From: Dichotomocladium elegans
Taxonomy: Eukaryota; Mucoromycota; Mucoromycetes; Mucorales; Lichtheimiaceae
DNA: 64,000 nt
Direction: 5' to 3'
Assembly: GCA_025716815.1 (NCBI GenBank)
Contig: JAIXMN010000008.1
Span: 434,001 to 498,000 of the forward strand
Positions 10,813-22,347 of the stretch are shown one piece after another. Position numbers and translations under genes: made by a program. Within the stretch, counting starts at the first letter, position 1. The number at the start of each line of letters is the position of its first letter. The notes under the pieces were generated by a model that was given only the letters and a program-made list of their open reading frames with translations, was not told where the DNA came from and made no database searches.

Positions 10813-12905
10813 TCACCGTTCGTCCTGTTGCTGTTGATTGGTGATGATGCTTCGCCTGTCACGTTCGCGTCGTTCGCGAAAGCTCTTTGTGCTCTGCTTT
10901 TTTCGGAGCCCCTGCAAGGAGATCGCATACTCTTCGCTCAGACTGCTCGATCCAACCGCCGCCGCGGCGTCTCCGGCACGAACCGCACCTAGACTCCTAC
11001 GTTTCCAAGGCATGTCTTTCTCGTAGGCCGGCGACCCCGAAGTAACCATTCCTAGATTGCTCGCCGATGCCGAGCGGTTAGGGCCTTTGGGTGTTGGTGG
11101 TGGTGCGGATATCGGTGACGCAGCAAGCACCTCTTCCTGTTCTGGCGCTGTCATAACCGGTAACTCGGCGCCCTGAAACGCCGGCTTGACCCAGTCAGGC
11201 GGATCGCCCACCGTCATGCGCACCGGGTCCTTGAAACCCTCATATTTTTCAAACACGGTATAGTCAAAAAAAAGGAATTTTTCCTGAATCAATAAGAGGT
11301 CGCGTTCGCGCCGGGTATCTTCTGCCTTGGTCTGTCGACTACTTTGCTGCTGTTGTTGCTGCTGCAGTAGCGCCCGCCGTCGGTTCGACAGTGCGCTCTC
11401 GCCAAGGATAAGCTCTTCAAGGTCGTACGTGGGATCAAAGTTGTTGTGGTCAGTGGACGGTTGGAATGGTGGTATTAGCGACTTTGACTCAAGCTGGTTC
11501 CAGTCGATAGGTCGGAAAAACGGGTGCCTGACTAGGTTAGCCCAACCTACGTCGCCTTGGCCGAGCCTCTTTGCAGGATTCATTTCGAGAAACTAGTGGG
11601 GCCGATGAGACAATGGCCTGCGACACGAAAAACGCGGTGACTCACCCCCTGAATGACAGAAAGGCACTCGCCCGAGATGGGCACATCGTCGGGGTAGTTA
11701 ATGACACCGCGACGCACGGCCATTTTCAATTCCTCGTTTGTATTGCATTCAAATGGCCGCTGGTTGGGGGAGTGGTGTTCCGGTGAGCACATAGCATAAT
11801 GAGCTTACTGCGTGAGGAGAAAGGAACATGCACTCGTGCAATGGCCACCAAACTATACCTTCTTGTAGACGCACTCGTACAGGGTAACGCCCAAGCTCCA
11901 CCAATCGACGGCCTCATTATATCCACCACCACGATAGACTTCAGGGGCTAGTTATATTACAAAGACCCGCAGACAGGCAAGGGCTTGGTTGGTCAGTGCT
12001 TTTTGGACGTAGATGCATATATGCAGGTTAATTAATGGGGTCGGCGTACAATACCCATATAGTAGCCTGTTCCTGAATTAGAGGTGAGGACGCGTTTGTT
12101 GCTGAGATAGGTAGCGATATTGAAGTCGGTAATATGGGCATGGCCTCGGTCGTCGAGCAGGATATTTTGCGGTTTAATATCCCTAAGAACGATTACTCAG
12201 ATTGTCTCTTTTTCTTCCTTCTGCTGCTGACCTTACCGATGAACGACCCGTTTGCTATGCAAATACTTTATGCCTGTCGCAAGCTCTGCGAACCAGAACC
12301 GTAGCACGTCCTCCCCAAAATGCCCTCGCGTGATGTGGTAATGAAGATCACCGCCAAGCCTATCGATCAGTCAAGGAACATCAAATTGAGCCTTGTTGCA
12401 TATGTACATCGATTCCAAATATAGACGTAGCCCCTATTATAGCTTACATGAGGTCTGTCACCATGTACATATAATCATTGTCCTGGAAGGCGAAGCGTAA
12501 TCTCACAAGAAATGGATTGTCAAGCTGCTCAAGGATGGTGCGTTCCCGGATTACATTTCTGGCAGCGTCCATTCGAACACATGCTTCCTTGCTAATATAC
12601 TTGAGGGCATAAAGCTGACGTGATTCCCTATGCTCAACAATCCGGACCTATTGGCTTGAAAACATTGGAATTAAAGCGGCCTTTCAAAGCTGCAATAGGT
12701 ACAAAGCGTGCTTGGATGGGACCATCGATTTCATGGTTATGACTATATATACCTTGCCAAATGCTCCCCGGCCCACAATCCGCATGAGCTTAAAATGGGA
12801 CAGGTCGACTATGTACAGAAAAAGAAAGGAACGGGGGGAGGGGAGGAAGAAGGTTTATTCTCTTGGAACATATTCTATTATTTTCTGTTTCTTTCTTTAC
12901 ATACT
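10813..12905 (-). CDS. Serine/threonine kinase of the STK32/YANK (AGC-related) family
   Basis: At least eight exons on the minus strand. Readable pieces in order: a short exon ending 12905; [15 protein letters not shown] (glycine loop, exon from 12808); [12 protein letters not shown] with the ATP-binding lysine and [14 protein letters not shown] (about 12650-12460); [18 protein letters not shown] and HSKRVVHR (about 12360-12238); [23 protein letters not shown] (about 12182-12110); [30 protein letters not shown] (about 11955-11870); [23 protein letters not shown] segment (about 11785-11645); and the last exon from 11592 ([16 protein letters not shown]). DFN instead of DFG is the hallmark of STK32/YANK kinases. 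The C-terminal tail keeps the AGC-like LEELIL and [16 protein letters not shown] motifs and then a long Gln/Ser/Pro-rich tail. The true start codon was not resolved. Substrates are unknown. Confidence 0.88.
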
Positions 12906-13198
12906 TTGGTTCTCGAGCTTATTGACGCCATTACCGTTAGCGCTGTTAGCGCTTGTGCCGAGCGCGGTCGCAATTAAGTCTGAAATGAACCGAATTTTGG
13001 AAGAAAGGCAAAAGAAAAAGAGATGAAGTGGGAAGAAAAGAGAGGGTCTTTTACCTTGACCCTACGCATTATAAACTCAGCCACATTCTAAGTTGTGCAA
13101 GAGAGGTGCCAAAGACGGACAGGGAAAGGGGAGAAGAGCCGAGGGAGGAGGGGGGTGGAGTTGAGAAACATTTTTATTTTTTCTTTATTACATACGCA
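12906..13198. promoter_or_regulatory. Divergent intergenic region between the STK32-like kinase and ATP10
   Basis: The kinase (-) and ATP10 (+) are head to head, so this stretch of about 300 nt probably carries both promoters, and possibly the unresolved kinase start codon. No distinct elements were recognised. Confidence 0.4.
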
Positions 13199-14422
13199 AT
13201 GCTGGCCGGCTGCAGTAGCAAACTTCGCCCATGCATGCGATCCATGCTACGCATGTATACCACACGGCAAGCACCCACTGTGCTTGGCGTCCGTGAGGCA
13301 CCCGTCGTTGATCGCAGCGGCTGGTTTGAGCGAAGGAAGCAAAAGTTGCGCGACCTGACAGACTACGAAAAAGCGTTTGCTGCCCACGCTGCCGAACGCC
13401 GTCATTTGTAAGCAAATAGGGGGGGGATGCGGAAAGAGACGGCAAGAAGGCTATTATTAACGAGTATATTATTGCTATTATCCATATCAGGGTCGAAGAG
13501 GCAACCAAGTCATATTTTGCAGACGCACACGGTTTGGATGATTAACGATCAAACAAAAGGGAAAAACCCACTAAACGCACAGACTTGATCTGTTTAGAGA
13601 TGCGACAGCATGGTGGTAAAATGTACACTGCATCGGATAAGCTGATAAAGGCAGAGGTTCGTTTTCGATCTGGTCAGCCGAAGTTCGGGGGTGATGCGCT
13701 ATTAACAAGAAAGGTTTGCAAATGGGGGTTGAGATAGAAAGCTGGGTACATGCCCGACTTTGAAGGAATCAACTTGACCAAGGACCCCATCCACACGACT
13801 GATTTACTCGCTGGAAAGGTCTCGCTGATGTCTTTTGTCTATGCTAAATATGGCGAGGTAAGCGTTTGTTCTTCGAAGTAAAGGAAACAATAGAATTTTT
13901 TTGAACTCCTTTTTGCAACATTGACAGACGCACGTGAATTCTTTCATCGAGCCTTTCCTGAAGCATTTCAAGAATACCCCTGATGTCCAGCTTGTCGAGG
14001 TATAAAATTCGTGAGACATGGGCTATAAGTGGACCACACGTCACTTGAGCACTATTACATCAATCACGTCTTTTTGAATAGGTCAATGTTCAAGAGAACC
14101 TATTGAAGCAATGGCTTCTGAAAGCATTCATCCCTAGCATTCGCAAAAACCTGCCGGAGGATCGCCGGGTAAGTGTGCCGGCTATTCACTATTTATTCTA
14201 GACGAAACTCACAGAAAGAAACAGTCAAATTATGTGCTGCTCTTGAAGGATATTTCGCGAGTGCGAAAGATGCTTGATATGACGAACCAGCATATCGGCT
14301 ACGTTTTTCTGGTCGATGAACAGTGCAAGGTTCGCTGGACCGCACATGGTGAGGCTACGCCAGAGGAGATATCAAATATGCTGGGAATGACGGAATATCT
14401 TCAAAAGAAAAATAAGAAATAA
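13199..14422 (+). CDS. ATP10: Atp10-like mitochondrial F1Fo ATP synthase assembly factor
   Basis: Seven or so short exons. Firm: 13199-13407 (start), 13928-13999, 14082-14168 and 14225-14422, plus an exon ending 13857. The N-terminus is basic, hydroxylated and has no acids for about 25 residues (MLAGCSSKLRPCMRSMLRMY), a good mitochondrial presequence. Atp10 features follow: KMYTASDKLIKAE, GYMPDFEGINL, GKVSLMSFVYAKYGE, EPFLKHFKNTP, LLKAFIPSIRKNLP and the conserved end HIGYVFLVDEQCKVRWTAHGEATPEE. Family knowledge: Atp10 is an inner-membrane chaperone that binds Atp6 and helps assemble the Fo sector. Borders of exons 2 and 3 (about 13498-13660) are tentative; the rest splice in frame. Head-to-head with the STK32-like kinase. 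Confidence 0.88.
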
Positions 14423-14633
14423 TAAAATACGTCGGAACCGTCCAACTACTACAGCTGCTGTAATCAACATATTGCCCCCTCGGAAGAGCTTGTTTTCGCT
14501 GCTACGGGTTGATAGTCTTCACGCGATAAAATCCTTTGATATGCAGATGGTGCGCATTGATTAGTGTATTATTAATCAAAATAAAGCTTGGGTAGTAGAA
14601 TGAGAGAGTAGCATGTAATAGGAAGCAAAGCAT

Positions 14634-15737
14634 CTATGCTTCGGTTTCGTAGGTCGGGTAATCAGTGTAGCCTACAGGGCCAGGAGTGTAGAAGGTGTCA
14701 CGGTTGTATTTGGTGAGGGGCCAGCCATTTTTCATACGTTCGACAATATCGGGATTAGCAATGAAAGCGCGGCCGATGGCAATGAGGTTGCCTGTTTCAT
14801 CAGCGACTTTTGCGGCCAGGTCGGGGTGTGTGGTATAGCCACCTGCGGAGATGAAGGGGCCCTTCCAAATGGCCCGGAAGGGATCAAGTGAATTGACTGT
14901 GTCGTTCTTGGTCGTGCGGGAAAAGTCATCTCGTGGCTCGATCATGTGAATATAGGCCAAGTTTGGGTGTCTTTTCTGGAGCCGGTCGATCATATAACCC
15001 CAGGTTTCGTAGGGAGTGTCGTCTCTGACGTCCTGGAATTCGGACCATGGTGAGAAGCGGACGGCAGTACGCTCGTCGCCGATAGCGGCCGTGACAGCGT
15101 CGACAATCTCAAGCGTGAAACGAGTGCGGTTCTCGATCGTGCCACCATACTCGTCTGTACGTTTGTTAGACGCACTGTTAATAAATTGGTCGGGCAAATA
15201 CCCATTAGCGCTATGAATTTCTACTCCATCGCAACCCGCAGCGACGGCATTTTTGGCAGCTTGGGCATAGTCCTGGACGATGGCTTTAATCTCATCGACA
15301 GTTAGCGGTTGAGGGATTTCATACGGTTTGCCGGTCAGAGGATGGTTTCCCGAGATCGCAATAGCAGAGGCTGACACCGGCCGATGGCCGTCGAGGAGCG
15401 CAGAGTCGCTCGCGCGACCCATGTGCCACAACTGCATGTAAAATACGCCACCCTTGGCATGCACAGCATCCGTGATCTTTTTCCAGCCCTGGATCTGGTC
15501 CTTGTTATAGATCCCTGGGACATGAGGATATCCGCCTGCAAGGAACGTAATGGGGGTAGCCTCGGAAATAAGAAGACCACCGTCGGTAGTGCGTTGTGAG
15601 TAATACTCGACCTGGAGATCAGTGGGGATGTAGTTCTCGTCGGCACGAAACCGCGTCAAGGGAGCAAGTACGATACGATGCTTAAGCTTTGCTTTGCCAA
15701 CCTTGATGCTGCGAAAAAGAGACGATTCGGCAACCAT
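14634..15737 (-). CDS. NADH:flavin oxidoreductase, Old Yellow Enzyme family
   Basis: Intron-less, 367 residues, a full-length single-domain TIM-barrel ene-reductase. Seen motifs: LAPLTRFRA (FMN-binding N-terminus), WHMGR at 104-108, HSANGYLPDQF from residue 175 with the His/Asn pair (175, 178) that binds the substrate carbonyl and the proton-donor Tyr180, then DEYGG and ENRTRF, and GRAFIANPD near the C-terminus for FMN phosphate. The family reduces activated C=C bonds using NAD(P)H and FMN; the natural substrate is usually unknown. No targeting signal is visible. Converges on ATP10, with about 210 nt between stop codons. Confidence 0.95.
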   Translation of the reverse strand: MVAESSLFRSIKVGKAKLKHRIVLAPLTRFRADENYIPTDLQVEYYSQRTTDGGLLISEATPITFLAGGYPHVPGIYNKDQIQGWKKITDAVHAKGGVFYMQLWHMGRASDSALLDGHRPVSASAIAISGNHPLTGKPYEIPQPLTVDEIKAIVQDYAQAAKNAVAAGCDGVEIHSANGYLPDQFINSASNKRTDEYGGTIENRTRFTLEIVDAVTAAIGDERTAVRFSPWSEFQDVRDDTPYETWGYMIDRLQKRHPNLAYIHMIEPRDDFSRTTKNDTVNSLDPFRAIWKGPFISAGGYTTHPDLAAKVADETGNLIAIGRAFIANPDIVERMKNGWPLTKYNRDTFYTPGPVGYTDYPTYETEA

Positions 15738-15787
15738 TGTGTTTTCCCAAAGGTGTCTTATCGCTTAACCCCCAGAATGAGGTTCCC

Positions 15788-15798
15788 TTTATAAAGTT
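15788..15798 (-). promoter_or_regulatory. Likely TATA element of the Old Yellow Enzyme gene
   Basis: Minus-strand CTTTATAAAGG lies about 52-62 nt before the start codon at 15737. Inferred from position. Confidence 0.45.
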
Positions 15799-15799
15799 C

Positions 15800-16676
15800 T
15801 CCCCACCCCTAACCGACATATGTAGCTCCTTCTAAATTTTCTAAAATGTTTTAAATTAAATAATCAACAGCTTTCCATCTTTCTCTTCGCATTTCTTCAG
15901 GTTCCACGAGTAAGAAAATATACGATCTCTCTATGCTCTAGATGGAAGAAGGTGCTACTTCTGATACTTGATCACTTTATGCCATTGATTCCATCTTGTT
16001 TGCGTATCTTCTTCATGGATCGTCTCAAGAAACGGTGGTCAAGATAAAGAATGTTACCGATCCAAGCAAATTATTTTAAATGATCGCTCCAATTGCGCTC
16101 TTTGCTGACTACGTCATACCTGACACATGCTCTATCAGATCCCAACTATAGCTACGGCGTTTTGTTTCGGATGTTGCGGGGGCTGAAATACTCGAAAAAA
16201 CATCCGTCCGCCTGAAGCTAAATTATGGCACTCATACGGCCCGCGCTGTATTAGTCAGCCGACAATTGAATGATTTGGAAAAACTCTGCACATGCGCAAG
16301 ATTATCCAGTGCACCATCTACAGGGAACTTCTTCTGCCTATCGTGGTGGGGAGGGATCGCATCATGGTGACTGAATCACAATAGACTTTATGATCACTGC
16401 ATCTTGATGCCTCGACTTAGTGTTAGTACATGGCTCGCACTGCTGTTGATGCGGGGTTTGCGATTTTTTACACGTGCGATATGCCACCAACTCGTTTATA
16501 TACACAGAGTTCGATCCATAATATTATGCAGAGAATAGCACCCGAATACAAGCTGGGTGAAATGGCAGCACGTGATTGTGGTTCTAGAGCAACACGATTG
16601 ACGGGAGCTTATGTTATTCGTTTATCTTACAAAGCTATATTGATTTATTTTCTTTTTTGTGAGAGAAGCTAAGAGG

Positions 16677-16716
<40 letters not shown>

Positions 16717-17520
16717 CTGTTGCTGTTTACAATTTTAGGGATGCGAAGGAGAGGAAAAAACAAAGGGCGAAGAGTGCGATGACGTTGGTGATGAGGTTGA
16801 TGTGGATGCAAAGGATGGGAAGGAAGTATTCAGCGTTGGCAAAGCATTGTTGGCTGTGCGCCGGTTTAGCTCCATTTTTGCTCGGTTGGCTGTTGTACAT
16901 AAAAAATCCTATGAAGGAGGTGAGAACGATATTCTTTCGACGTGCAACACCTTACTTTTAAAAAAGAGGGCTTTCAGCGTATCCAGAAAGATCCACGATA
17001 ACGCAGTCGTCATTTGTCTCCTTCTTGAATTCATTGGAGCATACAGGATTTCCAAGAAGAAGTTTGCAACAAAACTTAGTTGTGGTATAGATCATCTAAG
17101 TTTGTCGTCGTTTTTGCTTGAGATTCGAATACAAATTCCAGCATTTCATTTCTCTTCTTTCTTTGAAACATAAACCTTTAATCTCCCAAAACCATTCCGG
17201 TGTAAAGAAGCGAAGAAAGACTCACATATAGCCTTGACTGAAGCCTTCTTGCTACTATTGCCTTTAAATTTTGACAAATGGATAGCAACGAAACACACCA
17301 ACGACCAAACTTTGTGGCAAAATTCTCTGAAAATCCTGTATATATAACTTCAAATCGTGAGTCAATCAGGTTATATATCCTTGATATGGAGAGTCTATTT
17401 TTGGAGGCAAGCAAGATGAGATAAGTACAAGCAGCGATAGAACAGAGGAAAAGATATAATACTTGATGATGGTTCGGGTCACTGCAGTCTTCTTTACTTT
17501 CAACATGTGTTTTGGATCAA
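15800..17520. other. Gene-poor region with unassigned frames
   Basis: No recognisable gene. A 123-residue plus-strand frame (16802-17173) and a minus-strand stretch around 16750-16960 with a membrane-like segment (INLITNVIALFALCFF) overlap each other; neither has family similarity I recognise and both may be chance. Confidence 0.3.
16681..16713. repeat. (GA)n microsatellite
   Basis: About 16 consecutive GA units, just upstream of the unassigned plus-strand frame. Simple sequence repeat. Confidence 0.9.
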
Positions 17521-17521
17521 G

Positions 17522-18656
17522 TCAAATCAATGCCAAGCTGCAGTCAGCATCACCGCAATCCATGGCCATGATAGCCTGTAGCTCCCTCTGTTTCGCTTTA
17601 GTAATGCCTTTTCCAGAGAACTAAATATATTAACAGCTATTGTTGTTAGAAACAAGCAAATAAAACACAAATCCCTTTCTTTTGATTCGTACGTAGTCAT
17701 ATGCAATTTCATGGACTTTTTGCTCTAGGTCCGGAAAGTCCAAAGATATGGTGATCACTTTTTCTGAGAATTCGTGTGATTTGACTGAAGCACTCCTTGC
17801 GACTGCAGATGGATATCCCATAGTACCTTCAGAGTCATCCCATGCGATTGTAGAGTTGCTGCTAATCATTGTAGAAGCAGCGGCACAAACAGATGAGCTC
17901 GCTTCGCGTAGCAGTTTTGTCCCGCCGCAAATGTACTCCAATTCAACATCGGTCTATGCGCATAACGTAAGTGAACTTGCAAAGAGCATCCATTGCGCGC
18001 TTACCAAATCGTTGGCAATTCTTAATATAGTTGTCCACCGTTCCTTGCCGAACTTGCAGCTACTCTCACTGAAGAGAAATCAAATGAGTATGGACAACAA
18101 CACGGGCAAGTCAAATCCTTTACCTGAGCAATAAATGTTGTTTTCGCACCTTATCGCTGCTTTGGAGGTCATTCAATGCTCGCTTACATTGCTCGCATTG
18201 GTCTAGATAGGGCTATACGCCTGGATATGTACAATCGGGTATATCATTGCAATTCCTTCTAGAATTTTATCCATCAAGTATTATCCCGTTTTTAAAAATC
18301 AGGGGTTACCATTTTTCTGGACAACGGCCAACATTCTGGACACCAGGTGTATGACCCTTATCCAGATCAATGCGAGCAATGTAAGTGAGCATTCGATGTC
18401 CTCCTTTGGCAAACATACACTTCCATTCGGAAAACAAGTCTGAAGCGTCCAAATGTATGAGGTCGGTCGACCATCTTGGCAAATCCTTAAGATGTTGAGC
18501 CATGAATGCGCGGAAAGTTGGTTTGTGTCTTTTGAGGACAAAGTCGTCCAGTTATACATTAGTTGGCCGTTAGAAATCAACTTGATTGCTGCTGGTTTGA
18601 TTACAAGCTCTCCCACCAACGTTACCATCTTCACCATCGAATTTGCGTTTAGACAT
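17522..18656 (-). CDS. Candidate multi-exon gene of unknown function
   Basis: A probable gene pieced together from splice signals. It may start at 18656 (MSKRKFDGEDGNVGGRAC, basic then acidic). A conserved-looking block follows, MAQHLKDLPRWSTDLIHLDA and GGHRMLTYIARIDLDKG (about 18503-18310). Further minus-strand exons read CEQCKRALNDLQSSDKVRK, CKFGKERWTTILRIANDL (ending about 18007 at a GTAAGC donor), DVELEYICGGTKLLREASS to VHEIAYDY (about 17955-17695) and FSGKGITKAKQRELQA ending at 17522. The last two joins keep frame with GT...AG introns; the middle joins do not resolve cleanly, and part of the gene overlaps an inverted duplication (18163-18407). I do not recognise the family. It could be a decayed gene. 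Confidence 0.35.
18163..18407. repeat. Inverted duplication of about 60 bp
   Basis: Plus-strand 18163-18225 and the reverse complement of 18345-18407 are clearly related: both contain CAATGCTCGCTTACATTGCT-type sequence (with small changes) and GGAGG at one side. The arms are separated by about 120 nt. Translated in the same relative frame they read GGHSMLAYIARIGLD and GGHRMLTYIARIDLD, so one arm looks like a displaced copy of a coding piece of the overlapping candidate gene. Confidence 0.7.
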
Positions 18657-21391
18657 CTTGTGCAAAAGGAGCAAAAGACCAGAAGAAAGCGAGGTGAAAC
18701 AATAAAAGGGAGTGGGGTGGGCGGATGACTTGTTTTAGTGATCCGAGGTTGTTGCAGGATACTAACCGAAGCGGGTCAAGAGCAGAACAGGTTTGCTGCA
18801 CCAGCTATTTTCGGCTTTTTCCTCGTGAGGTGATTCGTTCCTTTTGCTAGCGTTTCTCCACACAAATAAGATCATCTAAGCTTTATGTCCAGAACTACTG
18901 AAGAAGGTCAAGAAGATAACATATACAGGCTCATGTGAAGCAGAGATAGCAACTGCTATCGCCTAGAACAAATGCTGCAGATGTACATAATTTACAAGCT
19001 CAACAGAAGTGGTATCCGCACACGAAATGTAGTCTATGTTCACAAGCGAACCTATCTGGAAACCGTATAGTGCTGGAAATGCTAATATCGTTCCCGTCCT
19101 CAGGACCGAGATTTTCCACAGCGACCAATGCCGGCTATGTACCTTTGACGCATCATAATTCGTATCCATCGTCTGAGATTGCATTCATTTCTCATACAGC
19201 TGCCCTGCCCAACTCCGCAATGATGCTATTCTTGCCCACCAAGCATGTCGAACGTCGATATTATCAACAACAAGGCTTTCAAATCTCTTTCCTGGTGGAA
19301 ACCGAGAGAGTACCGTTCCCTCGACCGTATCATTGACGCGTGATGTAATTGCAACAAGCCCTCCCCCTCCAGCCGTTCCCCAACCGCCTTCATCCTCTGC
19401 AGGTAAGTCCCTCCACACTGCTTAAAGCTCAAGATGTCGGTAAGTATGCCTTTGATGCTGTTAGTTACGGAATCTCCACTCCCGGCTGCAAGCAGGCCTC
19501 TGCAATGGCGCCAAGCTCATCCTCGCAAGGCTTATGGATCATTGTCTTGCCCCGTCCGTCAGATCTCGTTTTGCCCACGGACAGCAGACTGTGGAGCATA
19601 CTCCTCCTCGAATGAACCGCTGCCACCAAAGAAAGGGGGCGGCATACGGGGATGACACATGTTGCCATTGTCGTCGCCAAGCGCCTGCTCGTCGTTCTCC
19701 ATTTGCAATGATCATCCATAAGGCACAGACACTTTTTCCCTTGTAGGCATCCACCTTCGATAACCCTGTGGGCAATTATAGGTCGCCACTTGTCATGAGT
19801 AACACACCCTAACAACCTGCACGTGGCAGTAGAGGATTTGATACCACGTCTACAGGCCAACTCCCACAATAGCCCTTGTGGTGTATCCCGAGATATTTTT
19901 TTTTTCATTCTCCTCTGCGTAAAACACTCTTACATTATGCCGTACCATCGTTTTATTCACTTTTAACGCCATCTTATTTCGCAACTTATTCCCCTCCCCC
20001 ATGACCATACCATGTTTTCATCAACAAGCACACGATAACGGCCTCCTTGAAGGATGGCATTACGTGCTTTGTTAATAGCAATATTATCGCCACGTCATAA
20101 GGGCTGATCATCACACTTGGAGATACACTGTACCTTTCACGCCAGTGATAATGACCCCACAACAGTCTTGTATTTCGCAGCAAGCAGCGTCCTTGCTCCA
20201 GCAGCACGTGTGATGGACATGGAAGATTAATAACGAAAGAAGCTTCAGGCATATATGATTACCCCTTCATTTGGACATGGGATGCAGTTCATGGTCCTCA
20301 AGATGGCAAAACCCATTGGCTGCCCACCATGCTCACATGCATACAGACACTGACAAAGGGCCCTTTTCCTCCATGGATGATGCTAGACAGGAGTTGCAGC
20401 GCCGGAAGGTCTTTATCGCGTCATGTTTGCGGCTGTACATGTGATGGGTACGCGCTTCATCAGCAGCATATGCTTGATATGGGTCCAAGTCATACGCTTC
20501 TCAACTTTTTGATGGAAACCAGAGATTATGTACATCATGGTGGGAAAATGGTTCGCTGGAAGCGTCTTGAGTGGCAGGGTAAGGGATGTTGGGGAGGGCC
20601 CAGTTTTGTACCTCTTTATCGGCGTCCTTTGCTCTGATAGACGTCGAACAAACACTGCTTGCTATAGTCACACATCCTCGAGAATCGACATTGAAGCACT
20701 CTATGCGTTATATTGTATTTCAAGAAAGGGGATGATGGTGTCTTTGTTGATAATAAACCCCAAGTTTTAGATAAGAACGTTTAGCTGGAAGCCATAAAAA
20801 AAAAGGTCAGGAGTAGAGTGTAATCGTTTATCCAGCAGCAACAACAGCGTCGGTGGGAAGCGTCCGGCGCTGGACACTTCAAATTAACTGAAGATCCATC
20901 GCTAGGGACAGGCACTCGTCCCATGTCTCCATCTATCTAAACAGTACGTTCTTTCTCCTAAATATTTTCTTTTTTTCGGATCACGATGCTGACTAATGTC
21001 GCTGCTCTTGATGTCGTAGCTACGCCATCATTGTGTGGCGAGTAGAATCGAGATTAGTGTTACTGATGACGGAGGCATCTCATTTGACAATTCCCGGATG
21101 CCCTTTCATCCCGCACTGCTAGCAAGAGCAACAATGTCAGAGAAATGGCTACCTCGTTACACTTTCCACTGGTACATATCCATGGATAGCGGTGGAAGAT
21201 TCGGCTATTAACAACTCCCATTTGTTCATGCAGACGGTTACCGCACTACCATCCGTCTCTTGAATATAACTAGCGTGGGGTTAAAGGTTTTATGGACAAA
21301 ATATATATATACAGGAACTTGTGGGGTTTCCTTTCGTGTAACTACTGTACATCTTGTAATAAAACAACTTTTTTTTTTTTACCAGAGAACG
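18657..21391. other. Gene-poor region, no assigned gene
   Basis: Several overlapping open frames of 60-150 codons on both strands (for example 19185-19430 minus, 19465-19908 minus, 20329-20637 plus) in locally GC-richer DNA. None shows family motifs or a convincing splice chain. They may be remnants of decayed genes. Confidence 0.3.
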
Positions 21392-22347
21392 TCACTGTCT
21401 TCTCCTACTAGGATCTCCCGATGGTGGTGGCATTGTTCCTTGTCCAAGGCGCGGATCGCGTGAGGCTATGGGACGCTGAGCAGACGTGGAGGGCGCTGGT
21501 GAAGGCGGCATATGGACCGGATCGCTTGAGATATGCATCAGATCATCCATATATGCGAATTCAGCCTCTTCAATGATCTTGAGTTTCTCGAGCAATAGCG
21601 AATCATATTCTTCATCATAAAGAGCCTATCATTCAACGAAGCGGAATAGGTATCCATGGAACCCACACCGTTGATAGCACATGAGAGGGTTTATAGAAAG
21701 CTAGATTAGATTTATCGTCCTTATCCACGTGCTTCATGCTTTATCTCTCTCTCTCTCTCTCTCTCGCTTATTGTATGTTCTCTATGACAACTACCTGCAA
21801 AGACGCCTTATAGGGACTCGGAGGTTGTTCTTCATTCTGCGGCACATGGGTTTTGGGTGCGACGTCGGGAGTGTTGCTAGCAATAATTTTCTGAGTCTGC
21901 TCAATCTTTTGAGCGAAGGATTTCCTATGCTTTCGAAGAAAGGCATCGCCCGGCACAGATTCAAAGTATTGTCCATGGTGCTGGCTTGGGAACAATTGAT
22001 GATCGATCCGATCGGAAAATTCGTGGTGGAAATCTGTCAGTTGCGTTGCGATCCGACCCAGTACTTTTCCCATGCAATATTCATGGCGTTTCTTGAGCAT
22101 CTCACAGCATTTTGCAATGTCAGCTTTTCCATCTTTATCAGTGAGAGTACAAGTTGCAAATAGGTCTTTCTCGTTTCTATATTAGGATGGGCCAAGCGTA
22201 AAAATAGGCGATTGAGATTGTGTTTTCTTTTTCCCTTCTTCTCGGTGCTTGACTATTACTAGGATCAGTGGAAGATGAAAGAAAAACATACACGTCATTC
22301 TTAGACGGGATCTGCTCGAGACTGTAAAGTTCATGGACGCTTGCCAT
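21392..22347 (-). CDS. Conserved-looking protein of unknown function (three exons)
   Basis: Exon 1 starts at 22347 (MASVHELYSLEQIPSKND), exon 2 covers about 22160-21795 (DLFATCTLTDKDGKADIAKC, KKRHEYCMGKVLGRIATQ, FHHEFSDRIDHQLFPSQ) and ends at PYKASLQ, and exon 3 runs from about 21627 to 21392 (ALYDEEYDSLLLEKLKIIEE, AEFAYMDDLMHISSD, Pro/Ser-rich end). The total is roughly 220 residues, mostly helical with an acidic/amphipathic C-terminal part. Junction 1 uses a weak GTGTAT donor, so it is the least certain. No family recognised. A (TC)n run lies in intron 2. Confidence 0.5.
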
